DNA of 5,169 nt from Collinsella sp. (GTDB taxonomy: Bacteria > Actinomycetota > Coriobacteriia > Coriobacteriales > Coriobacteriaceae). The position numbers and the translations under genes were made by a program. Under the pieces are notes generated by a model. That model worked only from the letters and a program-made list of their open reading frames with translations, did no database searches and was not told the DNA's origin. Positions within the stretch are counted from its first letter, which is position 1; each line of letters begins with the position of its first letter. Shown one piece after another: positions 1 through 5,169 of the stretch. The stretch is taken from the NCBI GenBank assembly GCA_022728415.1, contig JAIJJM010000196.1, positions 1 through 5,169 on the forward strand. The letters run 5' to 3'.

Positions 1-962
1 AAAGCGCCCGTCAGCTCGCGGGCGGCACCACCAAGTCCTTTGGCCTGGTCCTTCCCCGTCTCGACCACGGCTTCTCGCTCCAAATTGCCAGCGGCGCCCA
101 TAACGAGGCCCGTAAGCACGGTTACGACCTACTCATCGCCAACGCCGATAACGACGATATTCTCGAGGACCATTACCTGCGCTATTTTATGGGCACGCAA
201 ATGTCCGGTGTCATGGTTCAGCCCATGGCGTCCCCCGACTGGCACGCCGCCATGGCCAAGATGCCCGTGCCGATCGTCCATCTGGACATCCACTGTTCCG
301 AGCCCGGTTACTACGTGGCCGCCGACAACGAGGCGCAGGGGCGCATTATCGCCGAGCTCGCCATCGCCCGCGGCGCACGCCATATCACCGTTGTGGGCAG
401 AGCGGCATTTATGCAGCTCACCCTGCGCGTGCTTGGCATTCACAAGGCCCTTGCCCTGCACCCCGATATCAAAATTGAGGTCATTGACGCCGGAGAGTGG
501 AATACCGCAGCCGACGGCTACAGCATTGGCGCTCAGATTGCCGGGCGCCCTGCCGCCGAACGTCCCGATTTTGTCGTCGGCCTGACCGACGTGTTGGCCT
601 CGGGCGTTATTTCGGCATTGGTCGACAAAGGCATCTCCGTCCCCGAGCAGGTTCGCGTGGCCGGATGCGACGGCAACCCGCTCGCCTGGAGCGGGTCGGT
701 CCCACTGACCACGGTAGCGCCTCCGGGCTACGAGATTGGCCGCAAGGGCGTTCAGTTGCTGATGGAGCAAATCGAGAACAAGGTCCCGACAAAGACCAAA
801 CATATCCACGTCGGCTCTGCAGCGCGCACCGCCACCGCAGTCACCGCCGCCGAGGACATCAACCGCCAAGAACTCGTGCGGCCGTTCCTCCTCGAGCGCG
901 CCAGCACCCAGGCGAGCGCCCACGTCGAAGCCACCGCCATCAACCTCGGTGCCTACCTGTAG
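1..962 (+). CDS. LacI/GalR-family transcriptional regulator, 5'-truncated by the window edge
   Basis: The frame is open from base 3 to a TAG at 960-962, giving 319 visible residues; the helix-turn-helix N-terminus (about 50-60 residues) lies off the left edge. The first residues, with LAGGTTKSFGLVLP at about 5-18, match the hinge-to-core junction of LacI proteins. The periplasmic-binding-protein-like sensor follows: GYDLLIANAD (40-49), SGVMVQP (68-74), a conserved Asp in GLTDVLASG (D196), GCDGN (221-225, replacing the usual GFD), PLTTV (234-238) and a LERAST ending (297-302) equivalent to the usual VVRGST. About 17 residues extend past that point, which is more than usual. Such proteins are cytoplasmic repressors that release operator DNA when a sugar or nucleoside-type ligand binds. 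The ligand and target genes cannot be read from this window. An internal ATG at 189 should not be taken as the start, because family homology continues upstream of it. An intrinsic terminator follows directly. Confidence 0.93.
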   Translation, partial: SARQLAGGTTKSFGLVLPRLDHGFSLQIASGAHNEARKHGYDLLIANADNDDILEDHYLRYFMGTQMSGVMVQPMASPDWHAAMAKMPVPIVHLDIHCSEPGYYVAADNEAQGRIIAELAIARGARHITVVGRAAFMQLTLRVLGIHKALALHPDIKIEVIDAGEWNTAADGYSIGAQIAGRPAAERPDFVVGLTDVLASGVISALVDKGISVPEQVRVAGCDGNPLAWSGSVPLTTVAPPGYEIGRKGVQLLMEQIENKVPTKTKHIHVGSAARTATAVTAAEDINRQELVRPFLLERASTQASAHVEATAINLGAYL

Positions 963-964
963 CA

Positions 965-1006
965 AAAAAGCGCCACAGCGGAAACAGCCCCGCTGCGGCG
1001 CTTTTT
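965..1006 (+). terminator. Rho-independent terminator after the LacI-type gene
   Basis: The left arm AAAAAGCGCC-A-CAGCGG (965-981) pairs with CCGCTG-C-GGCGCTTTTT (990-1006): 16 pairs, one A/C mismatch and an 8-nt loop. It begins two bases after the stop codon. The right arm ends in a run of five T, as expected of an intrinsic terminator. The left arm starts with A's, so it could also work on the other strand. It should insulate the ATPase gene from upstream transcription. Confidence 0.9.
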
Positions 1007-1048
1007 ACTGGCCCACGCCCATTAGCCAAGGCTGCATCTACAGATATT

Positions 1049-1150
1049 TATGGAATTCAATCCATATTTTTATGAGTTATTTTGATAAAATGGATTCGGT
1101 TCCATATTTTTTGTAATTTCATATAAATATTGATTTTGTTCCAATATTTT
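1049..1150. repeat. Three imperfect direct repeats, each a small palindrome, spaced about 40 bp
   Basis: Seen directly: TATGGA-ATTCAA-TCCATA (1049-1066), ATGGA-TTCGGT-TCCAT (1090-1105) and ATATTG-N9-CAATAT (1127-1147). The aligned units start at 1050, 1090 and 1129, and each dyad runs into a TATTTT tract. The block is much more AT-rich than the flanking DNA and sits between the LacI terminator and the ATPase start. Regular spacing of about four helical turns and dyad symmetry suggest operators for a dimeric regulator bound on one DNA face. That is inference, and no known regulator consensus was recognised. Degenerate repeat decay is the alternative. Confidence 0.7.
1082..1110 (+). promoter_or_regulatory. 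Candidate sigma-70-type promoter for the DUF4143 ATPase
   Basis: TTGATA (1082-1087) is followed after 17 bases by TATTTT (1105-1110). The second dyad (1090-1105) fills the spacer, so a protein bound there would block polymerase. Transcription would start near 1117 and leave a leader of about 54 nt. AT-rich DNA readily produces such matches, so this is a candidate only. Confidence 0.4.
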
Positions 1151-1170
1151 CAGACCCAGGGAGAGGCTTT

Positions 1171-2376
1171 ATGGATTTGATTGACCGCAAACAGTACCTC
1201 GACTGGCTCATTTCGTGGAAAGACTCGCATGTTATCAAGGTCGTTTCGGGCGTGCGTAGGTCAGGCAAATCGAAGCTATTCGAGATTTACCGTGGTCATT
1301 TGCGCGACCATGGAACCACAGATGCCCAGGTTATATCCCTCAACTTTGAAGATCTGGAGTTCGAGTCTCTTACATCGTATAGAGCACTCTACGACTACGT
1401 TTCCGCCAGACTCGTCCCCGATAAGATGAACTACGTTTTTCTGGACGAGATACAGCATGTCGAGCACTTCGAAAAAGCCGTCGACAGCCTATTTATCAGG
1501 GATAATGTCGATCTCTACATAACCGGTTCCAACGCCTATCTGCTCTCGAGCGAGCTGGCAACCTTACTATCCGGTCGCTACGTAGAGCTCAAGATGCTGC
1601 CCCTCTCCTTTAAAGAGTTTTGCTCGGCAAAAACCAATGGCGGAAAGGCTCCTACCCAGCTGTTTGACGAGTACATCACCCGGGGCTCCTTTCCCTTTAT
1701 CGCCGAAACGGGTATCCAGGGCTCCCAGGCGCGCGATTACCTTATGAGCCTCTACGACACCATAGTCATACGCGACGTTATCGAACGTTTGAAGGTCTCG
1801 GACGTCTCGACCCTGCGCGATATCACCAAGTTCCTACTCCATAACATCGGAAGCCGAACCTCGGTTAAAAAAATCTCCGACACGCTCTCGTCCAACGGCA
1901 ACAAAACCGATCAGAAGACCGTCGCCAAGTACCTCAAAGGGCTAACAGGCAGTCTCGTGCTGTATTCAGCGCCGCGCTACAACGTACGCGGTCGACAGCT
2001 TCTAACAACAAACGGCAAATACTACGCCGTTGACCTTGGACTTAGAGGCGCTCTCGTCAAAACTCAGAGCAGCGACATCGGTCATATTCTCGAAAATGTC
2101 GTCTATCTCGAGCTTCTACGCCGCGGATACGACGTCTACGTGGGCGATATCGATGATGGGGAAATCGATTTTGTTGCCCTAGGCTCAGACGAGACGGCCT
2201 ATTATCAGGTTTCAGCCACCACGCTCGACGAAACCGCCCTCAACCGCGAGTTGGCCCCCTTTAAGAAAGTCCGAGACAACTATCCCAAGACGCTTCTTAC
2301 GCTCGACACGCTATTTGCTGACGCAAACTACGAAGGAGTTCGCAAGCGCAACGTAATCGACTGGCTCTTGGAGTAA
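1171..2376 (+). CDS. AAA-family ATPase with C-terminal DUF4143 domain (COG1373-like)
   Basis: The protein has 401 residues, a normal full length for this family. The start ATG has a good ribosome site (AGGGAGAGG, 1158-1166, 4 nt away). The N-terminal AAA_14-type domain has Walker A GVRRSGKS (27-34), Walker B YVFLDE (88-93), a sensor-1-like ITGSNA (117-122) and LSGRY (133-137). The C-terminal half is DUF4143, with ENVVYLELLRRGYDVYVG (308-325), EIDFV (331-335) and YYQVS (344-348). This has the layout of a PD-(D/E)xK nuclease fold, but the usual Lys of the last motif is replaced. ATP binding is well supported; the biological role is unknown for the family. No signal peptide or membrane segment is visible. 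It stands alone, without an antitoxin-like or transposase neighbour. Base composition is less GC-rich than larE and the LacI gene, consistent with horizontal acquisition (inference). These genes are often multicopy in gut bacteria and archaea. Confidence 0.93.
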   Translation: MDLIDRKQYLDWLISWKDSHVIKVVSGVRRSGKSKLFEIYRGHLRDHGTTDAQVISLNFEDLEFESLTSYRALYDYVSARLVPDKMNYVFLDEIQHVEHFEKAVDSLFIRDNVDLYITGSNAYLLSSELATLLSGRYVELKMLPLSFKEFCSAKTNGGKAPTQLFDEYITRGSFPFIAETGIQGSQARDYLMSLYDTIVIRDVIERLKVSDVSTLRDITKFLLHNIGSRTSVKKISDTLSSNGNKTDQKTVAKYLKGLTGSLVLYSAPRYNVRGRQLLTTNGKYYAVDLGLRGALVKTQSSDIGHILENVVYLELLRRGYDVYVGDIDDGEIDFVALGSDETAYYQVSATTLDETALNRELAPFKKVRDNYPKTLLTLDTLFADANYEGVRKRNVIDWLLE

Positions 2377-2441
2377 CTCGTAACGTCCAAAGCCCCGCCA
2401 ACCTCTTGCCAAGGCGGCTGCCTCGATTATTTAAAGCACAA

Positions 2442-2489
2442 AGCCCCTCTTATAGGCCAAAATTGCAGTCTTGGCCGATAAGAGGGGCT
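2442..2489. terminator. Long intergenic hairpin, possible terminator at the ATPase/HAD convergent junction
   Basis: AGCCCCTCTTAT-A-GGCCAA (2442-2460) pairs with TTGGCC-G-ATAAGAGGGGCT (2471-2489): 18 pairs, one mismatch and a 10-nt loop. On the plus strand no T-run follows. On the minus strand the flank reads TTTGTGCTTTAAAT, which is moderately U-rich, so as an intrinsic terminator it fits minus-strand transcripts better. It lies 65 bp past the ATPase stop and could serve both converging genes. Confidence 0.6.
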
Positions 2490-2647
2490 GGCCGTATCAG
2501 CGCTTCCGCGCGGGCGCCGCCGTCGTCACCGCTAGCGGCAGACAACGCCCACGGGCGCAATCGGAATCTTGGATATAGATGCGACCACCCGCACTAAGCG
2601 GTTGGCCGCATCTTTAAAATGCTATTGAAATGGCTCAGGTGCAGAGT
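2490..2647. other. Non-coding convergent spacer with a second hairpin (2577-2613)
   Basis: This is the rest of the gap between the ATPase and HAD 3' ends. AGATGCG-a-CCA-c-CCGC, five-base loop, GCGG-t-TGG-c-CGCATCT (2577-2613) forms a hairpin of 14 pairs with two mismatches. It lies about 35 bp beyond the HAD stop, with weak T-tracts on either side. A 38-codon open stretch on the minus strand ends at a TGA (2499-2497) just before the hairpin at 2442-2489. It has no convincing start codon or ribosome site and is not called as a gene. A CCGCTAGCGG palindrome lies at 2529-2538. Confidence 0.45.
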
Positions 2648-3298
2648 CTAGCGCACGGCCTTGACCGCCGCCGTCAGATCGAACAGCGTATCGAGCACGG
2701 CCTCGCAGCCATCCACCACGTCCTGCGGCAGCGGCACAATATCGGGGACGGCAAAGACGTGGCAGCCAGCCGTAATGCCCGAGACGCAGCCGTTGCGCGA
2801 ATCCTCGACCACAGCGCATTCCTCGGGGACAAAGCCCGCGCGCTCGCAGGCGAGCAGATACATCTCGGGGTCGGGCTTGCCGTGCACGACGTCCTCGCCA
2901 CACGTTACCGTTTCAAACTTGTCAAAAAGACCGACCATCTTAAGGTTGCGTTCGGCCGTGACATGACGCGATGACGTCGCAAGGCCCACGTGATAGCCCA
3001 CGGCCAGCAGCTCGTCCAGGCACTCGGCGGCACCGGCCTTAAGCTCCAGATCGGTCTTGACCATCTCGTCGCGAATCTCCTTGTGACGACGATAGATCGC
3101 CTCAGCGGTTTCTCTGCTGCCGTAATGTGCCTCAAGGATGTCCATAACATCGGGCAGCGTGCGACCGATAAACTGATGAATCAGCGTGTCATCAATCGCG
3201 ACACCCAGCTCAGCAGCGGGCGCTTTCCATGCCTTGATGCCCAGACGCTCAGTATCGACCAGCGTTCCATCCATGTCAAAAATAACAGCCTTGATCAT
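2648..3298 (-). CDS. HAD-superfamily hydrolase, subfamily IA (beta-phosphoglucomutase/phosphatase-like)
   Basis: A complete protein of 216 residues. Motif I is DMDGTLVDTE (8-17), with nucleophile D8 and acid/base D10. Motif II is the TSS of GLATSS (105-110). The motif III Lys is K141 in HGKPDPEMY, and the motif IV acidic pair is E165-D166 in VVEDSRNG. A helical cap lies between motifs I and II, with FIGRTLPDVM at 43-52. This is the pattern of cytoplasmic Mg2+-dependent phosphatases or phosphoglucomutases acting on small phosphorylated metabolites. The exact substrate cannot be assigned. The start at 3298 is chosen because GGGGGA lies 5 nt upstream and motif I falls at the usual position. An in-frame upstream ATG at 3391 would add 31 residues unlike the family and would cross the divergent promoter region. 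The gene diverges from larE and converges with the ATPase. Confidence 0.92.
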   Translation of the reverse strand: MIKAVIFDMDGTLVDTERLGIKAWKAPAAELGVAIDDTLIHQFIGRTLPDVMDILEAHYGSRETAEAIYRRHKEIRDEMVKTDLELKAGAAECLDELLAVGYHVGLATSSRHVTAERNLKMVGLFDKFETVTCGEDVVHGKPDPEMYLLACERAGFVPEECAVVEDSRNGCVSGITAGCHVFAVPDIVPLPQDVVDGCEAVLDTLFDLTAAVKAVR

Positions 3299-3303
3299 AT
3301 CGG

Positions 3304-3309
3304 TCCCCC
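3304..3309 (-). promoter_or_regulatory. Ribosome-binding site that fixes the HAD gene start
   Basis: On the minus strand GGGGGA is followed by CCGAT and then the ATG at 3298, a spacing of 5 nt. This supports the 216-residue form over the longer upstream start at 3391. Confidence 0.7.
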
Positions 3310-3348
3310 ATCGACTCTCGCTGTCGCATTGCGGCAACTCTACCGCAT

Positions 3349-3378
3349 TTGACAACTTGTATATAACGTATATACGAT
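3349..3378 (+). promoter_or_regulatory. Candidate distal larE promoter overlapping a dyad operator
   Basis: A consensus TTGACA (3349-3354) is followed by only weak -10 matches: TACGAT (3373-3378, spacing 18) or TATACG (3371-3376, spacing 16). The dyad at 3359-3375 lies in the spacer. Initiation here would leave a leader of about 85 nt before larE. Confidence 0.35.
3359..3375. promoter_or_regulatory. Perfect 17-bp dyad (operator candidate) between HAD and larE
   Basis: GTATATA-ACG-TATATAC is a perfect inverted repeat with 7-bp arms and a 3-bp centre. It lies 60 bp upstream of the HAD start and about 100 bp upstream of larE. The shape fits a dimeric winged-helix or HTH repressor site, and alternating T/A half-sites of this kind occur among GntR-family operators. 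No candidate regulator gene is adjacent. It could govern one or both divergent genes. Confidence 0.5.
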
Positions 3379-3409
3379 ATTGCGCTTTCATTACATAGGT
3401 AGAAATCTT

Positions 3410-3437
3410 ATGACAGGCAGCTCGGTGGGATTATAGT
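3410..3437 (+). promoter_or_regulatory. Candidate proximal larE promoter
   Basis: ATGACA (3410-3415, five of six consensus bases), a 16-bp spacer and TATAGT (3432-3437, five of six) predict a start near 3444. That gives a short leader of about 28 nt carrying the ribosome site TAAGGA (3459-3464), 7 nt before the larE ATG. A CTCGGT/ACCGAG inverted repeat (3421-3426 and 3443-3448) brackets the -10 region and could be a further control site. Confidence 0.5.
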
Positions 3438-3471
3438 TTTCGACCGAGTACATATTGGTAAGGAACGTTTC

Positions 3472-4350
3472 ATGCTTTCAGACACCACCGCACCTGCAGA
3501 GGAGCTTCAGGACAAACTCGCAGCGCTCGAACAGCTGCTTTTGGCATACGGACGCGTCGCCATCGGCTTTTCCGGTGGCGTCGACAGCAGCTTTTTAGCC
3601 GCGGTCTGCGCCCGCATCATGCCGGCCAGCACGCTTCTCGTTCACCTCACCACGCCGCTCATCGGCACGCCTGAACAGGCTTCGTTTGAGCGGTCCGTTG
3701 GCGGGCAAGCCAATGAGGAGCCGCATTTTAAGCTCCCTGTGCTCAATCTTTCGGTCGATCAGTTGCAGCTCCCCCAAGTAGCCTGCAACGATGCCAATCG
3801 CTGCTATCACTGTAAGCAGGCCGGCTTTACCGCCATCGTCAACCACGCCAAGTCGCTCGGCTTTTCCACCGTCATCGATGGCAGCAATGCAAGCGATCGC
3901 GGTGACTACCGCCCTGGCATGCGCGCCGCAGAAGAGCTCGGCGTACGCTCCCCTCTTATGGAGGTCGGCTTTACCAAGGACGAAGAGCGTGAGCTGTTGC
4001 GCGCATGGGGCTATCCCGTTTGGAACCTGCCGGCGGGAGCCTGTCTTGCCACGCGCGTCCCCACGGGCGAGGAGCTTACGCGCGAGAAGGTCGATTTAAT
4101 CCGCGCCTGCGAGGACTACCTGCATGATCTCGACCTGGCGCAGGTACGCGCGCGCTTGGTCGACGGCTGCATGCATATCGAGGCCGCGCCCGCAGATGTC
4201 GCCAAGATCGCCGCCCTCGGCGGTGCCGCCGTCGACGGCGAGGGCAAGACCCCGTTGCCCGCCGCCATCGAGTCCGCGCTGCGCGAGCTGGGCTGCGCCC
4301 ACATCTCCCCCGAGGTCACCCCCTACATCCACGGCAACATGAACCAGTAG
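3472..4350 (+). CDS. larE: LarE, ATP-dependent sulfur transferase for nickel-pincer nucleotide synthesis
   Basis: The protein has 292 residues, slightly longer than typical LarE (about 270-280). The N-terminal PP-loop ATP-pyrophosphatase domain carries SGGVDSS (34-40). Family signatures follow: NRCYHCK (109-115), DGSN (136-139), DYRPG (145-149), SPLMEVGFTKDE, ACLATRVP (190-197) and a terminal HGNMN. In the known pathway LarB makes pyridinium-3,5-biscarboxylic acid mononucleotide, LarE adenylates its carboxylates and replaces an oxygen with sulfur, and LarC inserts nickel, giving the cofactor of lactate racemase and relatives. C191 matches the sulfur-donating Cys of the Lactobacillus enzyme. 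C111 and C114 add a CxxC, the three-Cys set expected of [4Fe-4S]-type LarE. The enzyme is cytoplasmic. The start is supported by TAAGGA 7 nt upstream. larB and larC are absent from the window, so they must lie elsewhere or the protein may serve another sulfur-transfer role. Confidence 0.92.
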   Translation: MLSDTTAPAEELQDKLAALEQLLLAYGRVAIGFSGGVDSSFLAAVCARIMPASTLLVHLTTPLIGTPEQASFERSVGGQANEEPHFKLPVLNLSVDQLQLPQVACNDANRCYHCKQAGFTAIVNHAKSLGFSTVIDGSNASDRGDYRPGMRAAEELGVRSPLMEVGFTKDEERELLRAWGYPVWNLPAGACLATRVPTGEELTREKVDLIRACEDYLHDLDLAQVRARLVDGCMHIEAAPADVAKIAALGGAAVDGEGKTPLPAAIESALRELGCAHISPEVTPYIHGNMNQ

Positions 4351-4362
4351 CGTATCCCGATA

Positions 4363-4429
4363 AGTTGCGGTGGAATAGTTCCCGTTTTGCGGCCCATCGG
4401 ACCAAAACAGGAACTATTCCACCGCAACT
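4363..4429. repeat. 67-nt near-perfect inverted repeat downstream of larE
   Basis: Arms of 20 perfect pairs (4363-4382 with 4410-4429), one C/A mismatch and six more pairs (4384-4389 with 4403-4408) enclose a 13-nt loop (4390-4402). It begins 12 bp after the larE stop, between converging genes. No T-run follows on either strand, so it is not a classical intrinsic terminator. It may be a U-tract-less terminator, a REP/MITE-like dispersed element or an RNA stability hairpin. The arms are unusually long and well conserved for a simple terminator. Confidence 0.75.
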
Positions 4430-4460
4430 CCGTTTGGCGGACATGGACCCGCAGACCTTC

Positions 4461-4524
4461 CAAAAGGGACAGGTTTGTTTTGGCAGGTTTTATCTGGGGA
4501 AATATCGAGAGGCAACTGCCTCTC
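4461..4524. repeat. Possible REP/RAYT-type element end plus short hairpin
   Basis: On the minus strand this segment reads AAACCTGCC, AAAACAAACCTGTCCC, TTTTGG. From memory this resembles terminal sequences near REP-associated tyrosine transposase genes; no transposase is present, so this is a guess. Two direct repeats of G(A/G)CAGGTTT lie at 4468-4476 and 4482-4490. A hairpin GAGAGGC-AACT-GCCTCTC occupies 4507-4524. The hairpin could help end the minus-strand regulator transcript, although only ATATTTCC follows it on that strand. Confidence 0.3.
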
Positions 4525-4574
4525 TGGCACCCCCTCTAACTTCGAGAGACACTGGGGAGGCGACTCGGCTGCAC

Positions 4575-5169
4575 CTACTTCTTCCGATAGCGGCGGTTGC
4601 GGCTCGTCGATGACCCCATTACTTCGATGAGCCCTTTATCCGCCATTTTTGGCAGATGGTAACGGACGGACGAAATTTTGACCCCCGATGCAACCGCTAT
4701 TTCTCGCGCCGTCATATCCACTTCGGCGCTGAGAGCCTCCAGGATCCTATCCGCCGTCGAAGTTGACGACTCTCTGTTCATATCGATAATTTCAAACGTG
4801 TCATTGCCGCATTTTGACAGGACATGTTTATCCACAAGGTCCCCGCAGATCAGGCGAATGTCATCCGAATCCCACTTCAGGGCCTCTCGTATTTTTTGAA
4901 CATCGCATACGCACCCATGCTCCCGCATAAACATGAGCAATGTTTCCTCGCGATCTGTCAGCTCGGTGCCCACATGGCTCTGAATCCACGTGCGGTTTTC
5001 AGCAAGCTCCGCCCCGTGCCGGGAAAGCAGCACCGTAAACGAATCGGCCTTAACGATAAATTTCGGCCTGCCAAGCGAACGAGACTCCATCTCGCGAATC
5101 ATAGCCGGGATACCAGATCCCTGGCTTTCCGCAACGGCCCCCTCGGCATGCTCTAACGGCGTCGCCCCC
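4575..5169 (-). CDS. COG2865/AAA_4-type ATP-binding regulator, C-terminal part; N-terminus off the right edge
   Basis: The minus-strand frame is open from 5168 to a TAG at 4577-4575, giving 197 visible residues. An ATG at 5102 is internal: the sequence before it (AVAESQGSGIPAMIREM, about 11-27) matches the GRGSGIPRMIREM block near the end of the ATPase-like domain in AlbA_2/Schlafen-AAA plus HATPase_c_4 regulators. The block is followed by the usual KFIVKADSFTVLL strand pair. Two helix-rich regions come next: ELTDREETLLMFMREHG to FEIID (about 69-129), a likely winged helix, and STADRILEAL to the end (137-197), a clearer winged HTH with recognition helix near KISSVRYHLPKMADKGLIEV and a basic tail. 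Family members are about 400-600 residues and are regarded as putative transcriptional regulators. Target and ligand are unknown. Four cysteines (86, 88, 108, 120) cluster in the first winged region. The gene converges with larE. Confidence 0.72.
   Translation of the reverse strand, partial: GATPLEHAEGAVAESQGSGIPAMIREMESRSLGRPKFIVKADSFTVLLSRHGAELAENRTWIQSHVGTELTDREETLLMFMREHGCVCDVQKIREALKWDSDDIRLICGDLVDKHVLSKCGNDTFEIIDMNRESSTSTADRILEALSAEVDMTAREIAVASGVKISSVRYHLPKMADKGLIEVMGSSTSRNRRYRKK

Noticed and set aside
129..965. Long minus-strand open frame (278 codons) opposite the LacI-type gene
   Set aside because: It is antisense to a frame with clear LacI-family motifs. Its composition (Gly/Val/Asp-rich) is typical of the complementary frame of a GC-rich gene, and it shows no motif.
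1049..1150. The three spaced repeats as a CRISPR array
   Set aside because: Units are short, degenerate and AT-rich, with spacers of about 20 bp, and no cas genes are present. Dyad operators fit better.
2490..2613. Small minus-strand gene of 38 codons
   Set aside because: No start codon with a ribosome site is visible, and part of it is a hairpin. Kept only as a low-interest observation.
3299..3391. N-terminal extension of the HAD protein from an ATG at 3391
   Set aside because: The extra 31 residues do not resemble the family, which begins just before DxDGT. They cross the promoter and dyad region, and a good ribosome site sits before the start at 3298.
4365..4613. Plus-strand open frame of 82 codons downstream of larE
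   Set aside because: It begins inside the long inverted repeat, has no ribosome site and overlaps the end of the minus-strand regulator. The peptide has no recognisable feature.
5100..5102. ATG at 5102 (minus) as the true start of the regulator
   Set aside because: The upstream in-frame residues continue a conserved family block (ESQGSGIP), so the gene extends beyond the window.

Overview
The window looks like chromosomal DNA from a high-GC Gram-positive gut bacterium. Codon usage is G/C-rich at third positions in most genes, broken by one AT-rich intergenic stretch. The mix of a LacI regulator, a DUF4143-type AAA ATPase, an orphan-looking LarE and a COG2865-type regulator fits Coriobacteriia, most probably Collinsella or a relative. 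That assignment is inference from style and gene content; no rRNA or other marker gene is present.

Layout, left to right. (1) Positions 1-962 (+) hold the sugar-binding part of a LacI/GalR-family repressor whose DNA-binding N-terminus lies off the left edge. A textbook intrinsic terminator (965-1006) follows. (2) An AT-rich 160-bp leader carries three similar inverted repeats about 40 bp apart and a plausible promoter. It precedes a stand-alone AAA-family ATPase with a C-terminal DUF4143 domain (1171-2376, +). (3) A convergent intergenic region of about 270 bp contains two long hairpins. (4) A HAD-superfamily phosphatase of the beta-phosphoglucomutase-like type lies on the minus strand (2648-3298). 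(5) A divergent promoter region contains a perfect 7+3+7 dyad (3359-3375) and two candidate plus-strand promoters. (6) larE follows (3472-4350, +), encoding the sulfur transferase of nickel-pincer nucleotide (lactate racemase cofactor) synthesis, with a CxxC plus a third cysteine. (7) A convergent intergenic region has a 67-nt near-perfect inverted repeat, a short hairpin and a segment resembling ends of REP/RAYT-type elements. (8) The C-terminal 197 residues of a COG2865/AAA_4-like regulator with two winged-helix regions run off the right edge on the minus strand (4575-5169).

The genes do not form an operon. They alternate in orientation (+ + - + -), so each appears to be its own transcription unit, and the convergent junctions contain strong hairpins. 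HAD and larE share an upstream region and could share an operator, but no common pathway is evident. larB and larC are not in the window. I see no CRISPR array, tRNA, rRNA or intact mobile element. The least explained items are the 40-bp-spaced dyads in front of the ATPase and the long inverted repeat behind larE.
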